Positions 55,001 through 62,500 of a stretch of 64,000 nt of DNA are shown here, piece after piece. Under the pieces are notes generated by a model that was not told where the DNA came from, ran no database searches, and saw only the letters and a list, made by a program, of their open reading frames with translations. Source of the DNA: Apis mellifera (lineage: Eukaryota; Arthropoda; Insecta; Hymenoptera; Apidae); the NCBI RefSeq assembly GCF_003254395.2, contig NC_037650.1, positions 2,232,001 to 2,296,000 on the forward strand. The letters are read 5' to 3'. Position numbers and translations under genes: made by a program. Positions within the stretch are counted from its first letter, which is position 1, and each line of letters opens with the position of its first letter.

Positions 55001-56175
55001 AAAGTTATATAATATGAACTATATGAAACTATATGAAAATAGTCTAATTTAATAAGAACGATAGAACAAAGAAAATGATAAAAAATTTAAATTCTTTTTT
55101 AGAAATATAAACAAAATTTTTATGAAAATAATCAGAGATCAGCTTTTCTTTAGTTTTATTTTTTTTGTTTGTTGTGTAATTATTTATTAATTATTTAAGG
55201 TGTTGATCTAAAATTATTAAATAACTCAGTAAAATGTTGGACCGGAAATGACGAGTCGGACATCCGTGCAAATATTCGTTCGTTCAGTCCAAGACGTTTT
55301 CTCCATTTCCGCTCAAGCGCCGTCTTACATCATTTCCGGTGCAAGATGGAATATCGCTTTAAAATCAAATCAAGACTATTCGCGAATTGCCTACTCACTA
55401 GTGTTGGTGTTCTTATTCAATATCGAGTGTAAGTCTTCGCTCGATATCTTTGGTTCTTATAACGATTTAACGTTTTAATTTGATGGAAAATCGAGAGATT
55501 AATGATAAACCTTTTGGAAAATTCATTAAATCGAATCCTTGAATTATTAATTCTAACATAAGAGAAAAGAAATTTACTTTCGCTTTTCAATCGTTTTCAA
55601 TGAGGAAATGACAATGAATATTTCATTTTTCTTTAGTATTAAATATTATTAAATTCTTAATCAAAATACATATATATACTTATATAAAAATATATATATA
55701 GAATTGAATCTTGGTAATTCAAATCTCAAGATCAGATCTAAAATCCAAAGTGATAAGTTAAATGAATAACCTCCAAAGATATCTATGAATATATTAACAT
55801 TTTGTGCATAATATACATATTATGAATTAAATCATTTTTAAATTGAAAAAATTTTTTTTCTTCAAATTAAATATTTATAAAATATTCAAATTAAATATTT
55901 ATAAAATATTTAGATTTAAAAAATACTATTATATTTTAATTCATGCAAGTTCTTCAATTAATACTAAAATTAGTAGACAATTTTGTTTTAATGAAACTAA
56001 TAATTGAAAAAAATAATAATAGTTATATAGTAAAAAATAAGATAAATTAATTTATTGCTTTATTTCAGGAATGTCAGCCGAAGATGAATGGTACAACAAA
56101 AGTATTTCTGCTCTGAGAATGAATACGGCACATCATCCTAACCTCGCTGCGCCAATGCTACAATATCAAACATAA
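17869..56175 (+). CDS. Paired-like homeobox transcription factor, PROP1/unc-42 group (whole gene, six coding exons)
   Basis: Joined coding parts are 17869-18352 (start uncertain), 31641-31768, 33842-33949, 52517-52699, 54113-54212 and 56069-56175. They read as one frame with matching phases (1, 0, 0, 0, 1) and give about 369 codons before the stop at 56173-56175. Counting from codon 17869, the order is a Gly-rich stretch (~23-52), a hydrophobic FNIFPAIF segment, five Ala, the homeodomain (195-254), a Tyr/Pro/His-rich tail and an EDEWY + OAR-like end. Homeodomain residues W48, F49, Q50, N51 and R53 are present. Q50 and the lack of a paired domain make it PRD-like Q50 class. RRRHRTTFTQEQL, SHYPDIYCREELA and LNEARIQVWFQNRRAKYRKQ fit the PROP1/UNC-42/CG32532 group better than aristaless, Otp, Drgx, Rx or Shox. 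By family knowledge it is a nuclear DNA-binding regulator; UNC-42 specifies neuron identity and vertebrate PROP1 acts in the pituitary. A neural role here is inference. Confidence 0.9.
18510..19420. repeat. Diverged tandem repeat array, ~180-210 bp unit
   Basis: Related segments recur. The phrase GATGGGTTTGAGTC or a close variant begins at 18651, 18837, 19046 and 19228, giving spacings of 186, 209 and 182. Each is preceded by a GAAAC(A/G)(C/T)G(T/C)TGC(A/G)A-type segment in three copies, and TGTTATTTGA-type segments follow in phase. A partial unit precedes at ~18510-18600. The copies differ strongly, so the array is old. It lies just inside intron 1. Confidence 0.75.
22600..22960. promoter_or_regulatory. 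GC-richer island in intron 1
   Basis: About 350 bp of complex sequence between AT-rich flanks, including CGGCCGC, ACATGTACGTCGAC, CATATGGTGGTACC and AAATGGCGC. No coding frame. Enhancer candidate. Confidence 0.4.
24740..25290. other. Purine-rich island in intron 1
   Basis: A C/T-rich block (~24748-24786) is followed at once by an A/G-rich block (~24795-24860) and a long A/G block (~25055-25180) of GAGGGA-like units. It resembles the 1.44-2.43 kb island. Overlapping frames are low-complexity artefacts. Confidence 0.5.
27110..27420. promoter_or_regulatory. GC-richer island in intron 1
   Basis: Non-repetitive balanced sequence with GAAATGGCATGGCG, CTCGTAATTAGAGG (a TAATTA homeodomain core) and CAGCTG. 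Weak enhancer candidate. Confidence 0.3.
28770..29210. promoter_or_regulatory. GC-richer island in intron 1
   Basis: About 430 bp of complex, CpG-containing sequence with ACATGATTAGGTCATTAACG (two ATTA cores) near 28967. Two overlapping chance frames lie on opposite strands. One ends near a GTATGT that resembles a donor, but no partner exon was found. Confidence 0.4.
31275..31324. repeat. Direct duplication of a 24-bp AT-rich unit
   Basis: The unit beginning TATCTACTATAATTATA occurs at 31275 and again at 31301 with no difference, 26 bp apart. Confidence 0.85.
31641..31768 (+). CDS. Coding exon 2: linker and homeodomain residues 1-10
   Basis: The acceptor is TTCCAG at 31635-31640 and the donor is CAG|GT at 31769. 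The donor continues GTTTGT, which is weaker than consensus. The exon is 128 nt, entering in phase 1 (completing a Gly codon) and leaving in phase 0. It encodes GAEGAFKKLKPDPCASS, HIGHTPTTASCPTPA and then RRRHRTTFTQ. The last segment is the basic N-terminal arm of the homeodomain, which contacts the minor groove, and the beginning of helix 1. The exon is an island of balanced composition in a long AT-rich stretch. Confidence 0.93.
31769..33841 (+). other. Intron 2 (2.1 kb)
   Basis: It interrupts the homeodomain after residue 10 and is AT-rich throughout. A palindromic 14-mer TACTATATATAGTA occurs twice (33132-33145 and 33161-33174). The last 200 bases before exon 3 are less AT-rich and could hold splicing or enhancer sites. 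No other feature was seen. Confidence 0.9.
33842..33949 (+). CDS. Coding exon 3: homeodomain residues 11-46 (helices 1-2 and the turn)
   Basis: The acceptor TTTCGCAG ends at 33841 and the strong donor CAG|GTGAGT begins at 33950. The exon is exactly 108 nt (36 codons), phase 0 at both ends. It reads EQLAELESAFAKSHYPDIYC followed by REELARSTKLNEARIQ. L16, F20, the YPD turn, R31, E42 and R44 sit at the expected homeodomain positions. R31 and E42 form a conserved salt bridge in many homeodomains. The 3' boundary at Q46/V47 is the intron site shared by many PRD-class homeobox genes. Confidence 0.95.
34855..34960. promoter_or_regulatory. Small GC-richer island in intron 3
   Basis: Balanced sequence with GCGCGC and an inverted CTCGAGTC...CTTTCGAG-type arrangement, set in AT-rich DNA. 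Weak candidate. Confidence 0.25.
36420..36990. promoter_or_regulatory. Large GC-richer island in intron 3, enhancer candidate
   Basis: About 570 bp of complex, non-repetitive DNA, the largest non-promoter island of this kind. It has a Bicoid/Otx-type TAATCC at 36766-36771, TGACTTAACCCTGTTAAACT and CAATGCGGCCGAG. No ORF longer than 60 codons. Its length and position suggest a cis-regulatory module. Confidence 0.45.
38215..38760. promoter_or_regulatory. GC-rich island with clustered GCCAT cores (candidate Polycomb-type element)
   Basis: GCCAT cores, or the complement ATGGC, occur at AAGATGGCGAC (~38280), GCTGCCATTA (~38411) and GAGCCGCCATTTT (38426-38438). These fit Pho/YY1 binding. G-rich GGGTGGCG/GGTGGTGGGGGAGGG runs fit Sp/KLF sites. 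A (CA)n run follows. A 160-codon minus-strand frame here is chance, created by G/C-rich runs. Confidence 0.35.
38672..38694. repeat. (CA)n microsatellite
   Basis: Eleven to twelve CA units at the edge of the GC-rich island. Confidence 0.95.
40560..40750. promoter_or_regulatory. Small GC-richer island in intron 3
   Basis: Balanced sequence with CATCGTGGTAAGAG and GAGCCCCAATATTGAG, between AT-rich flanks. Weak candidate. Confidence 0.25.
42545..42880. promoter_or_regulatory. GC-richer island in intron 3
   Basis: It contains GA/CT-rich segments (GAGAGAAAGATGGAGAGAGAG and a downstream CT counterpart) and complex sequence. GAGA-type sites are plausible. No coding frame. Confidence 0.35.
42965..42988. 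repeat. (AT)n microsatellite
   Basis: About eleven to twelve AT units. Confidence 0.9.
44395..44530. promoter_or_regulatory. Small GC-richer island in intron 3
   Basis: It contains GAATATGGCGGCGG (GCCAT-type core on the minus strand) and AAAGACATCAAAGGTTG (a TCF-like CAAAGG core). A short enhancer candidate. Confidence 0.3.
46051..46123. other. Two adjoining hairpins (20-bp and 11-bp stems)
   Basis: The first has arms 46051-46070 and 46082-46101, complementary over 20 bp with one G/T-type mismatch and an 11-nt loop. The second has arms ATATTATCTCA (46097-46107) and TGAGATAATAT (46113-46123), perfect, with loop ATTTA. The arms share 46097-46101, so the two folds compete. Confidence 0.7.
46400..46680. 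promoter_or_regulatory. Mildly GC-richer segment in intron 3
   Basis: Non-repetitive sequence with ATCGATTCGAGTCCTG and ACATGTATCTGCGTATGTG. A 90-codon minus-strand frame is likely chance. Confidence 0.25.
47790..48030. promoter_or_regulatory. GC-richer island in intron 3 with an AP-1 site
   Basis: It carries TGACTCA (47821-47827), GTGCAAGTGCAAAT and GGTTATGCATGG between AT-rich flanks. No coding frame. Enhancer candidate. Confidence 0.35.
48830..49460. promoter_or_regulatory. Promoter-like GC-rich island in intron 3 (CCAAT-CRE-CCAAT)
   Basis: GGCCAAT at 49077-49083, a perfect CRE TGACGTCA at 49098-49105 and a second GGCCAAT inside the palindrome ATTGGCCAAT at 49116-49125 lie within 49 bp. 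A (GA)n tract is upstream. A G-rich block and AAAATGGCG (49434-49442, YY1/Pho-like) are downstream. NF-Y and CREB-type sites at this spacing are typical of core promoters. It could be an internal promoter or start an unannotated or antisense transcript. Confidence 0.45.
48985..49008. repeat. (GA)n microsatellite
   Basis: About twelve GA units just upstream of the CCAAT/CRE cluster. Confidence 0.9.
49486..49573. repeat. Compound (TA)n tract with CATGATATAT spacers
   Basis: TA dinucleotides are interrupted by TGTGTG and two CATGATATAT units. The sequence is largely self-complementary and may form cruciforms. Confidence 0.85.
50668..50698. repeat. (AAATTA)n short tandem repeat
   Basis: About five AAATTA units. 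Confidence 0.8.
50840..51560. repeat. Three-copy tandem repeat, ~220-bp unit
   Basis: The units run from TTCTCTGTGTAAAAATG to ATCAAATGAAAAAT at 50840-51060, 51107-51325 and 51342-51560. Copies 2 and 3 share variants that copy 1 lacks (CTAATCTTTAATC, TTTCGTTAG, GATTTAAG, TATTAGTATTG), so they are the younger duplication. Spacers of 46 and 16 bp are AT-rich. Each unit carries TTAGGTTAGG near its end. No coding frame spans the unit. Confidence 0.9.
52517..52699 (+). CDS. Coding exon 4: homeodomain recognition helix and tail
   Basis: The acceptor ACTAATAG ends at 52516. The exon is 183 nt (61 codons), phase 0 on both sides. It begins VWFQNRRAKYRKQEKQLQKA, giving recognition helix residues W48, F49, Q50, N51 and R53 and a basic C-terminal extension. 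It continues LTPIPACQGAMMRNIYPG and a Tyr/Pro/His-rich segment with GYQPYPHPHN, ending NGINRYPQ. Gln at position 50 predicts TAAT-type rather than Bicoid-type (TAATCC) preference; paired-like Q50 proteins often dimerise on palindromic TAATNNNATTA. The donor is CAG|GCAAGT, a GC donor rather than GT. Confidence 0.95.
52700..54112 (+). other. Intron 4 (1.4 kb, GC-AG)
   Basis: The donor is CAG|GCAAGT and the acceptor TTTATAG ends at 54112. Outside a GC-richer island at 53.16-53.46 kb it is AT-rich. A poly-A tract with interrupting G lies at about 53130-53160. No coding potential was seen. Confidence 0.88.
53160..53465. promoter_or_regulatory. GC-richer island in intron 4
   Basis: About 300 bp of complex sequence in the shorter intron 4, with GACAATCGATGCATCACG, CGTTAATGATTTTAACCG and ACCGGTTTAATTAAGCC, so several homeodomain-type TAAT cores. 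Autoregulatory enhancer candidate. Confidence 0.4.
54113..54212 (+). CDS. Coding exon 5: Ser/Met-rich C-terminal segment
   Basis: The acceptor TTTATAG ends at 54112 and the donor G|GTAAGT begins at 54213, a perfect consensus. The exon is 100 nt, entering in phase 0 and leaving in phase 1. It encodes MGTTSYPSMTQPFSMSHS and ASNMSAVTGMRQDAM. It has no recognisable domain and is likely a flexible transactivation or interaction region. Ser, Met and Gln are prominent. The frame is confirmed by phase agreement on both sides. Confidence 0.88.
54213..56068 (+). other. Intron 5 (1.9 kb)
   Basis: The donor is GTAAGT and the acceptor TATTTCAG. It is very AT-rich, with dense TA/AT tracts at 54540-54720. 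One compact GC-richer island at 55.23-55.47 kb carries an exact inverted pair of ETS-like sites. An accidental 76-codon frame overlaps that island. Confidence 0.88.
55230..55475. promoter_or_regulatory. GC-richer island in intron 5 with inverted ETS-like sites
   Basis: ACCGGAAATGA at 55241-55251 and its exact reverse complement TCATTTCCGGT at 55330-55340 lie 78 bp apart. The left copy continues CG, giving an ETS/CRE-like CCGGAAATGACG. The rest is complex, balanced sequence. Regulatory candidate. Confidence 0.4.
56069..56175 (+). CDS. Coding exon 6: EDEWY block, OAR-like motif and stop
   Basis: The acceptor TTTATTTCAG ends at 56068. The exon completes a split Gly codon and runs to TAA at 56173-56175. 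It encodes GMSAEDEWYNKSISALRMNT, then AHHPNLAAPMLQYQT. The EDEWY piece resembles the SEDWY region near the C-terminus of vertebrate PROP1. SISALRMNTAHH resembles the OAR motif of PRD-class proteins (SSIAALR.KA.EH) but lacks its basic lysines. OAR segments are reported to modulate transactivation; that role is not shown here. Confidence 0.93.
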
Positions 56176-59100
56176 TTGTAAACGTATACGAATGGATGAT
56201 TCGACGAAATCGTTATGAGATATTATATTTGACTGCGTATCTTCATTCAGACAATTGAAAACGTGTTGTCAAGAGAAGAAGAGGAAAAAGTTGTTTCAAA
56301 AATACTATGAAGCATTAAATTAAGAAAAAAAAGTGAAACGAAATCAAATTAAATCATGTGACATTTTACACAAGAAAAAAAAGAACGAAAAATTCGAATT
56401 TCCAATAGACACGATAGACACGAAAGTAAATAATCGTGTTCCCATTTTAACGTCTTACCAGGATTATTCATTTATTAATAATGTTATTGATAGAGAAATC
56501 AGTCCTGACTATTGCGTTCAAATTAACGAGAGATATCACCTGACATTTCATCATAATGTTAACGATATTTTGGTAAAGTAACTTTGTTAATATCATTTGA
56601 TATTATTAATAAAAAATATATATATATATATTATTCATGTGCGGCGTTATGCATATACACGCGGATGATATGTATATTCCATTAAATATATGTATACGCA
56701 CATAACACTATGATTAGTGAAAAATGGTTATGTATGTACACAAATTTCTATTATTCTGTACAAAGTAATATATTTCGATCAAACTTTGAGTTTTTAAATT
56801 AAATAATACATGTTCTTAGGATCGTCATTTTTTTCTAGTAGTAGTAGAAATGCATATTGCCGCGTAATGCAATTTTGCATTAAAATTTATTATGAGATTA
56901 TTCATAGAATATAATACGATATGTATATATTTGTTTTGTTGTTTGTTCCTTTTGTTTTTATTTGTTTTTATCAGGGATGGAACATTCGGAATTTTGAAAT
57001 TTTTTTTATAAAAGAGTCGAAATCTAGGTAAATAATAATATAATTTAAATAATGTAAATAAGTTACAATAATATCATGAAGATATGAATTATATTTTTAT
57101 TTAATTGACAATTTTTAAAAATCAAAATGATGGCTTTTATTATTATTGGCTGATTATGAAGCAGAAATTTAAAGAATTTATATAAAATCAAAATTTGTTT
57201 GTTTTAAATTCTTTTCTTGATAAAGTATATTGAATAAAAGAAAAAAAAAAATAAAAATTCTAAATTTAAAAAATTTTGAAAAATAATAATAGTTTTAAAT
57301 TCGAATTTAAAAATCAGGTTTCAAACCATCTCTTTATTTACATATCTTTCACGCGCATTTTATACCAGTAAAAAAGAATATTTAAAAGAATGATTTTTTT
57401 TTAACTTTTCCATTTCTTTTTTCTTTCTTCTATATGATAAATGCTATGCATAATTATAATTAAAATAATCGATATGCACACGTGAAGTGGAACTCGAGAT
57501 GCGCACAGTCCATATCTTTTTGTTAGTTTCTTAACAACGATCCAAAACAATTTCGTTAAATGAAGGAGATTGTAAATAAGGAAGAGATACGTATACAGTG
57601 TAATCAACAAATATTCTAGCATATGCGATTTTTCAATGTCCTTTTAAAAATGTAAGCATACCTAAACTTAGTGGAATATTAGATATTGATTTGTGTGCTT
57701 ATGTTGGATAGAATTTTAAATAATCGGGATGAGAGATGAGAATAACTGATAATGTGTCTTGCGTTTGAAATTTGAGAGACGCCAGGGGTTTGTGAATAAT
57801 TATACAAATTTATATTTAAGGGTACATATTTTGTTTCTGTCATATAATGCTCAATCAAATGTACTCTGGATTCTGATAATTTTACAACAAAAATTTTGTA
57901 TTTGTCTTATAAAAATAAAATGTATATTATAATATCAATTATTTGTGAAAAATGTGCTAAAATTATTTTAGCAATTAGATAAGATGTTTTCAAATATTAA
58001 TATAAATCAATATAAATTAATAAATTAATTGTACTCTTAAACAATATTTCTTGAAATGAAAGCTTATTTTAATATGTGCGTGCGTAATATAAAAATCATA
58101 TACTAAATTATAAACGAATTTGATTAATTGTAAATATACTTTAGTTGAATTTTTGAACATAAATTTTTCTTTTTTTTTATATGATGATATCATATGATGA
58201 TATTTAACAAATAGGATCCAAATATATAAGTTATTAATAGAGTTAAAAATTATGAGTTCTTATAAATCATATATTTTAGGCATATATATTTATGCTTATA
58301 TATATTTAAATAAAATAAATTAATTATTACACAAACAAATATGGTGATGGAAAACATATACTATGTTTTTTATTAAATTAGATAATATAAATTTTTAATT
58401 TTGACTTAAAAAATTGCTAATTAAATTTTTATTTATTGAAATTAAATATGGTTTATGTAATAATGCAAATATATTTGAAAATAAAACTTTCCAAACTTAT
58501 TGTCGAGAATTATTTTTTATTTATTTTTTATTAGATACATTAAAAGTAAAAATTACTACTGAATAATTGGACTAATGTTATAAAAAATATTTTCGAGAAC
58601 AAATTTCGAAAGTATTATTTTAAAATCTTTAGATTTATAATATCTCAAAGTTGTTTTAATAATGTATATTGTGAAACATTATTTAAATATTTATAATATA
58701 ACTTTTAATATAATAATTTTTTAATACTTATGTTATAAAACTTATATTTTTGGATTCTCAATAATTATCAAACAAAAAAAATTATGTTAAAATAGAATTT
58801 AACCTATATTTTTTTTATTAGCGGCACTTATAATTAATTGACTATATTTTTTAATTTCAAAATATTGATTTATAAACGGTCATTGAATTTAAATAGAATA
58901 GAACTAAATAAATATACTTAATTTACTTCAAAAAAATGAGGAATTAAATATACAATTATAATTTAATTTACAAAAGCTAACGTGTTTTTTTATTAAATAC
59001 AATACTATGAAAATAAACAAAGTATTTAAAAAAAATTCTATTCTATTTAAACATTCTCCCTGACGTCTTTCAGTGGTGATATTTGGATCTGTCCAATCAA

Positions 59101-59530
59101 CAATCGTCTATATTGGTGTCATTTTTCGATAATTGTCTAATTAATATATTGATCGAGAATGAAGCTGCAGACTGCATTGTTTTCATGTAGTTTTGCTGCA
59201 ACCTTAACACTAATATCGCCCGCGATGTTCCACGCGAAATGTTCCTAAAAATTTGTAACATATCACACGATATACATATATGCATTAGCATACATGTAAA
59301 ACATACGCATACATGCATTTCTATTACGATATGTATGGATGAGAAACACATTCACATACGCACATGCACACGTACACACATTAATAAGTATGCCGAGGAG
59401 AAATGATGAAGTGGAGATGTATACCGGGCAAGCGTAATATAGTTTTAAGCAAGGGTCACGTATTGTACGTATGTGTTGTACATAGCCTAAATAAAAATTA
59501 CATTTAAAATTATTCGCTGTTCTGAAATAT
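56176..59530 (+). other. 3'UTR and possible polyadenylation sites
   Basis: This region follows the stop codon. AATAAA hexamers are common in such AT-rich DNA. The better candidates are 57233-57238 and 59490-59495; the latter is preceded by two TTGTAC (UGUA-type) motifs and followed by a T/G-rich stretch. An open frame at 56333-56581 begins with GTG and is probably chance. The true 3' end cannot be fixed without transcript data. Confidence 0.4.
59040..59470. promoter_or_regulatory. GC-richer segment near the possible 3' end
   Basis: Non-repetitive sequence with CTGACGTC, CTGCAGACTGCATTG and ATCGCCCGCGATG in an AT-rich flank. It could be the distal 3'UTR, ahead of the AATAAA at 59490, or a downstream regulatory element. 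Confidence 0.3.
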
Positions 59531-62500
59531 GTATCCTATTATAGTGATAAAAGTGTGAAACCAAAAAAAAAAATAAGAAATAGAAAAAAATGCTAATTTA
59601 ATGGAGATATCGAAAAAATATATGTATATACATATATATTATATTCAAACTGATATTATTTGATAGCAAATAAAGAAAGAGAAATCTGGATTAAAATATA
59701 GAAATATCATCGAAAGTCACTGTAAGATGATTTCTTGTAAAAAAAAAAAGAAAATATATTTAATTATTCAGATATTTAAAAATTAAACTAATTTTTCAAG
59801 ATAAAAAATTCATTTTAAAAAATAAAATAAAAATCAAAAAAAGATGTTATAAAAAAAGATGAATTTTCAACTTTGATTTTTAATTATTAATAATTAAAAG
59901 CCGATGAAAATGTCTCTAAATACAAACTTTTTTATAAGAACGAATATAAATAGTTCAAAAAATAAGGAACATAATATTTCCTTTTTTAATCTATTTTTTC
60001 TGCAATCGAATATGAAATATTTTTGGATTCGAGAGGCAACAATAAATAATATTTCTTCATAAATAAACATATTTATCATCAATAATTTATCATCAATAAT
60101 TTATTGACGATAAATTAAATCCTATTAAAAATAAATAAATTTTAAATCGTTATAACTTCGAAGATAGTAATTTTCAACGAATGATCGTTAAAAGCATGGA
60201 TCTCTATCCTTTAGAACATTTCTTCATTTATTCTACAATTTCCAATTCATGAAATATCGTTATGTAGAATCCAAACTATAGACAAGTGAAACTGGTCAAT
60301 GATAAACGTAACTAATTTTTTTTTTTTAAACACATATATTTGTAGGAAAAATATATAATATATTTGAAAGTAAAATTTCTCGAAAGTTGTTCTTAAGAGA
60401 ATTCTTCACAAATAGATACTGTGATATCCGATAATAACTTTCACTCTCAATGTAATATCTATTAGCAAAAAATATTTATCGACAACAACTTTCGAGAATA
60501 TTATTTTCAAATCTATTCGTAGCATAAATTACAGCATTTGCAAATCTATTCATAATTTCTATTTCAAGCATCATAAATATTTTAAATTCTTATATTTTTG
60601 GCAATTGATTGAAATATCAAAATAAAATAAAAAATGATTTTAATTGCATAATGTTTTGTTTATTTCTCAAGGGAATTATTGAAAAATATTGAATATTACA
60701 TATGTTTATTGTAATTTATTACATGTTACCTAGAAAATACAATAAAAAATAATTATATCAGTAAAACAATATTATTAATTTCTATGTGAGAATTTTACTA
60801 AAAATTGATACAAATTTCTAATAATAATCTAATAATAAATATATAATAAAAAAAAAAGTAAAAATAGGAAACTAATAAAATAAAACATATATTTTATTAT
60901 ATATAAACTATTTTTAATAATCTGATATAATACAAAAGTTGACATAAATTAATAGCGCTTACATAATTTATATACATTAATTATTATATATAAATTTAAT
61001 TAAATTTAATATTTCATATAATATATAATGAATGAATAAAGTTTTAAGCCTAATTAATCTCAAAAATATTATAATACAATTATTTTTATAATTATATTAT
61101 AAAAATAAATCTATAGTTATGAAAACTGCATTAGGTTCAATAAAAATAACAATATATTTTAATGTTTCAAATAATGCTATCTTTTCATTAATATTATACA
61201 TGATATTTATAAAATAATCATTAAAATAAGAATTTAACTATATTCATTAATAATAAATATATATATATTTATTTATTTATTTATGTATGGCAAATAACTT
61301 TTATATATTTAAAAATAATTTTTCATAATTTTTTTAATAGCATGCACCAGTTTGTATTATTAGTTTTAGTTAAAGTGTAAAATGATAAAATAAATTAGTA
61401 AATTTGAAAAATAAATTAATAATCATATCTTACTATTAATGTATAAAAATATGAATATTTTTGTCATTTAAATTTTTTCATTATCAAGTTTATCAATTGT
61501 TATTATTAATTATCAATAATAATTAAATTTCATTATCAAGTTTTATATATGAAGATATAAAAAAACTGAAAGTTTTTGATATAACATTGAAAATCTATTT
61601 CTAAAAATAATTATATTGTTTAATATTAGATTTACATCAAATATTTATATACTTACAACTCTTGTACAATGCTAAACGGTTTTTACTTTTATATATTAAT
61701 TAATTTACAAAAAATGTAGAAAAGTATATATAAAAAAATATAAAAGACATAAATAATATTAAAAAATAAAATATTACAAATTACAAATTATGAAGACTAT
61801 TGAGAATTATGATGACTTTATCGATATTTTTTATTTTTATCAAAATATTATCGTAAAAGTTATCATAGAATAATTAAAATTTAAAAAGAATGAATTAAAA
61901 AATTATTTGAAATATCTTACATTTTTATAATATTTACTAAATAAGTAAAATAAGTTTGGTGAAAAAATAATAAGTATATAGTATAAGTAAATTTTTTTTA
62001 AAAATTATACATTGTTCCTCTTATGCCAGAGACACTAATATGCAAATTTGAATAAAGACATACATATATAGATATGCTTTCTTTATTCTTACATATATGA
62101 TGAAGATATCATCAAACGTAAAACATAGAATAAAAATATTCATTCAAACAAATTTTTTTTTAACAAATTAAAAAAATTTGAATTTTGAAGCAGAAATAAA
62201 ACATTCGTTAATTTCGTTTATACGTATTAAATGTATCTTTATATAAAATGTTAATTTCGAAATATTTTTGAAAATTCAATTTCAAAAGCTGAAACAAATA
62301 CAAAAATTGATATACAAAAATTTCGATTAAGAATAATTAATTAAGTATTATAAACTATTTAAATTTTCGTTACATGAAACAAGACGAAGATAAAATAAGA
62401 TGAATGATGTGATTATAAATCCATTTTTCTTTATTTCATAAATTAAGAAATTTAAATTCTTAATAAATAAAAACATATCTTAATAATTAATTGATATTTT

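Noticed and set aside
55248..55478. 76-codon frame in intron 5
   Set aside because: It does not join the homeobox frame and starts at an unremarkable ATG; the island looks regulatory.
56333..56581. 82-codon frame after the stop codon
   Set aside because: It starts with GTG, lies in the inferred 3'UTR and has no recognisable domain.
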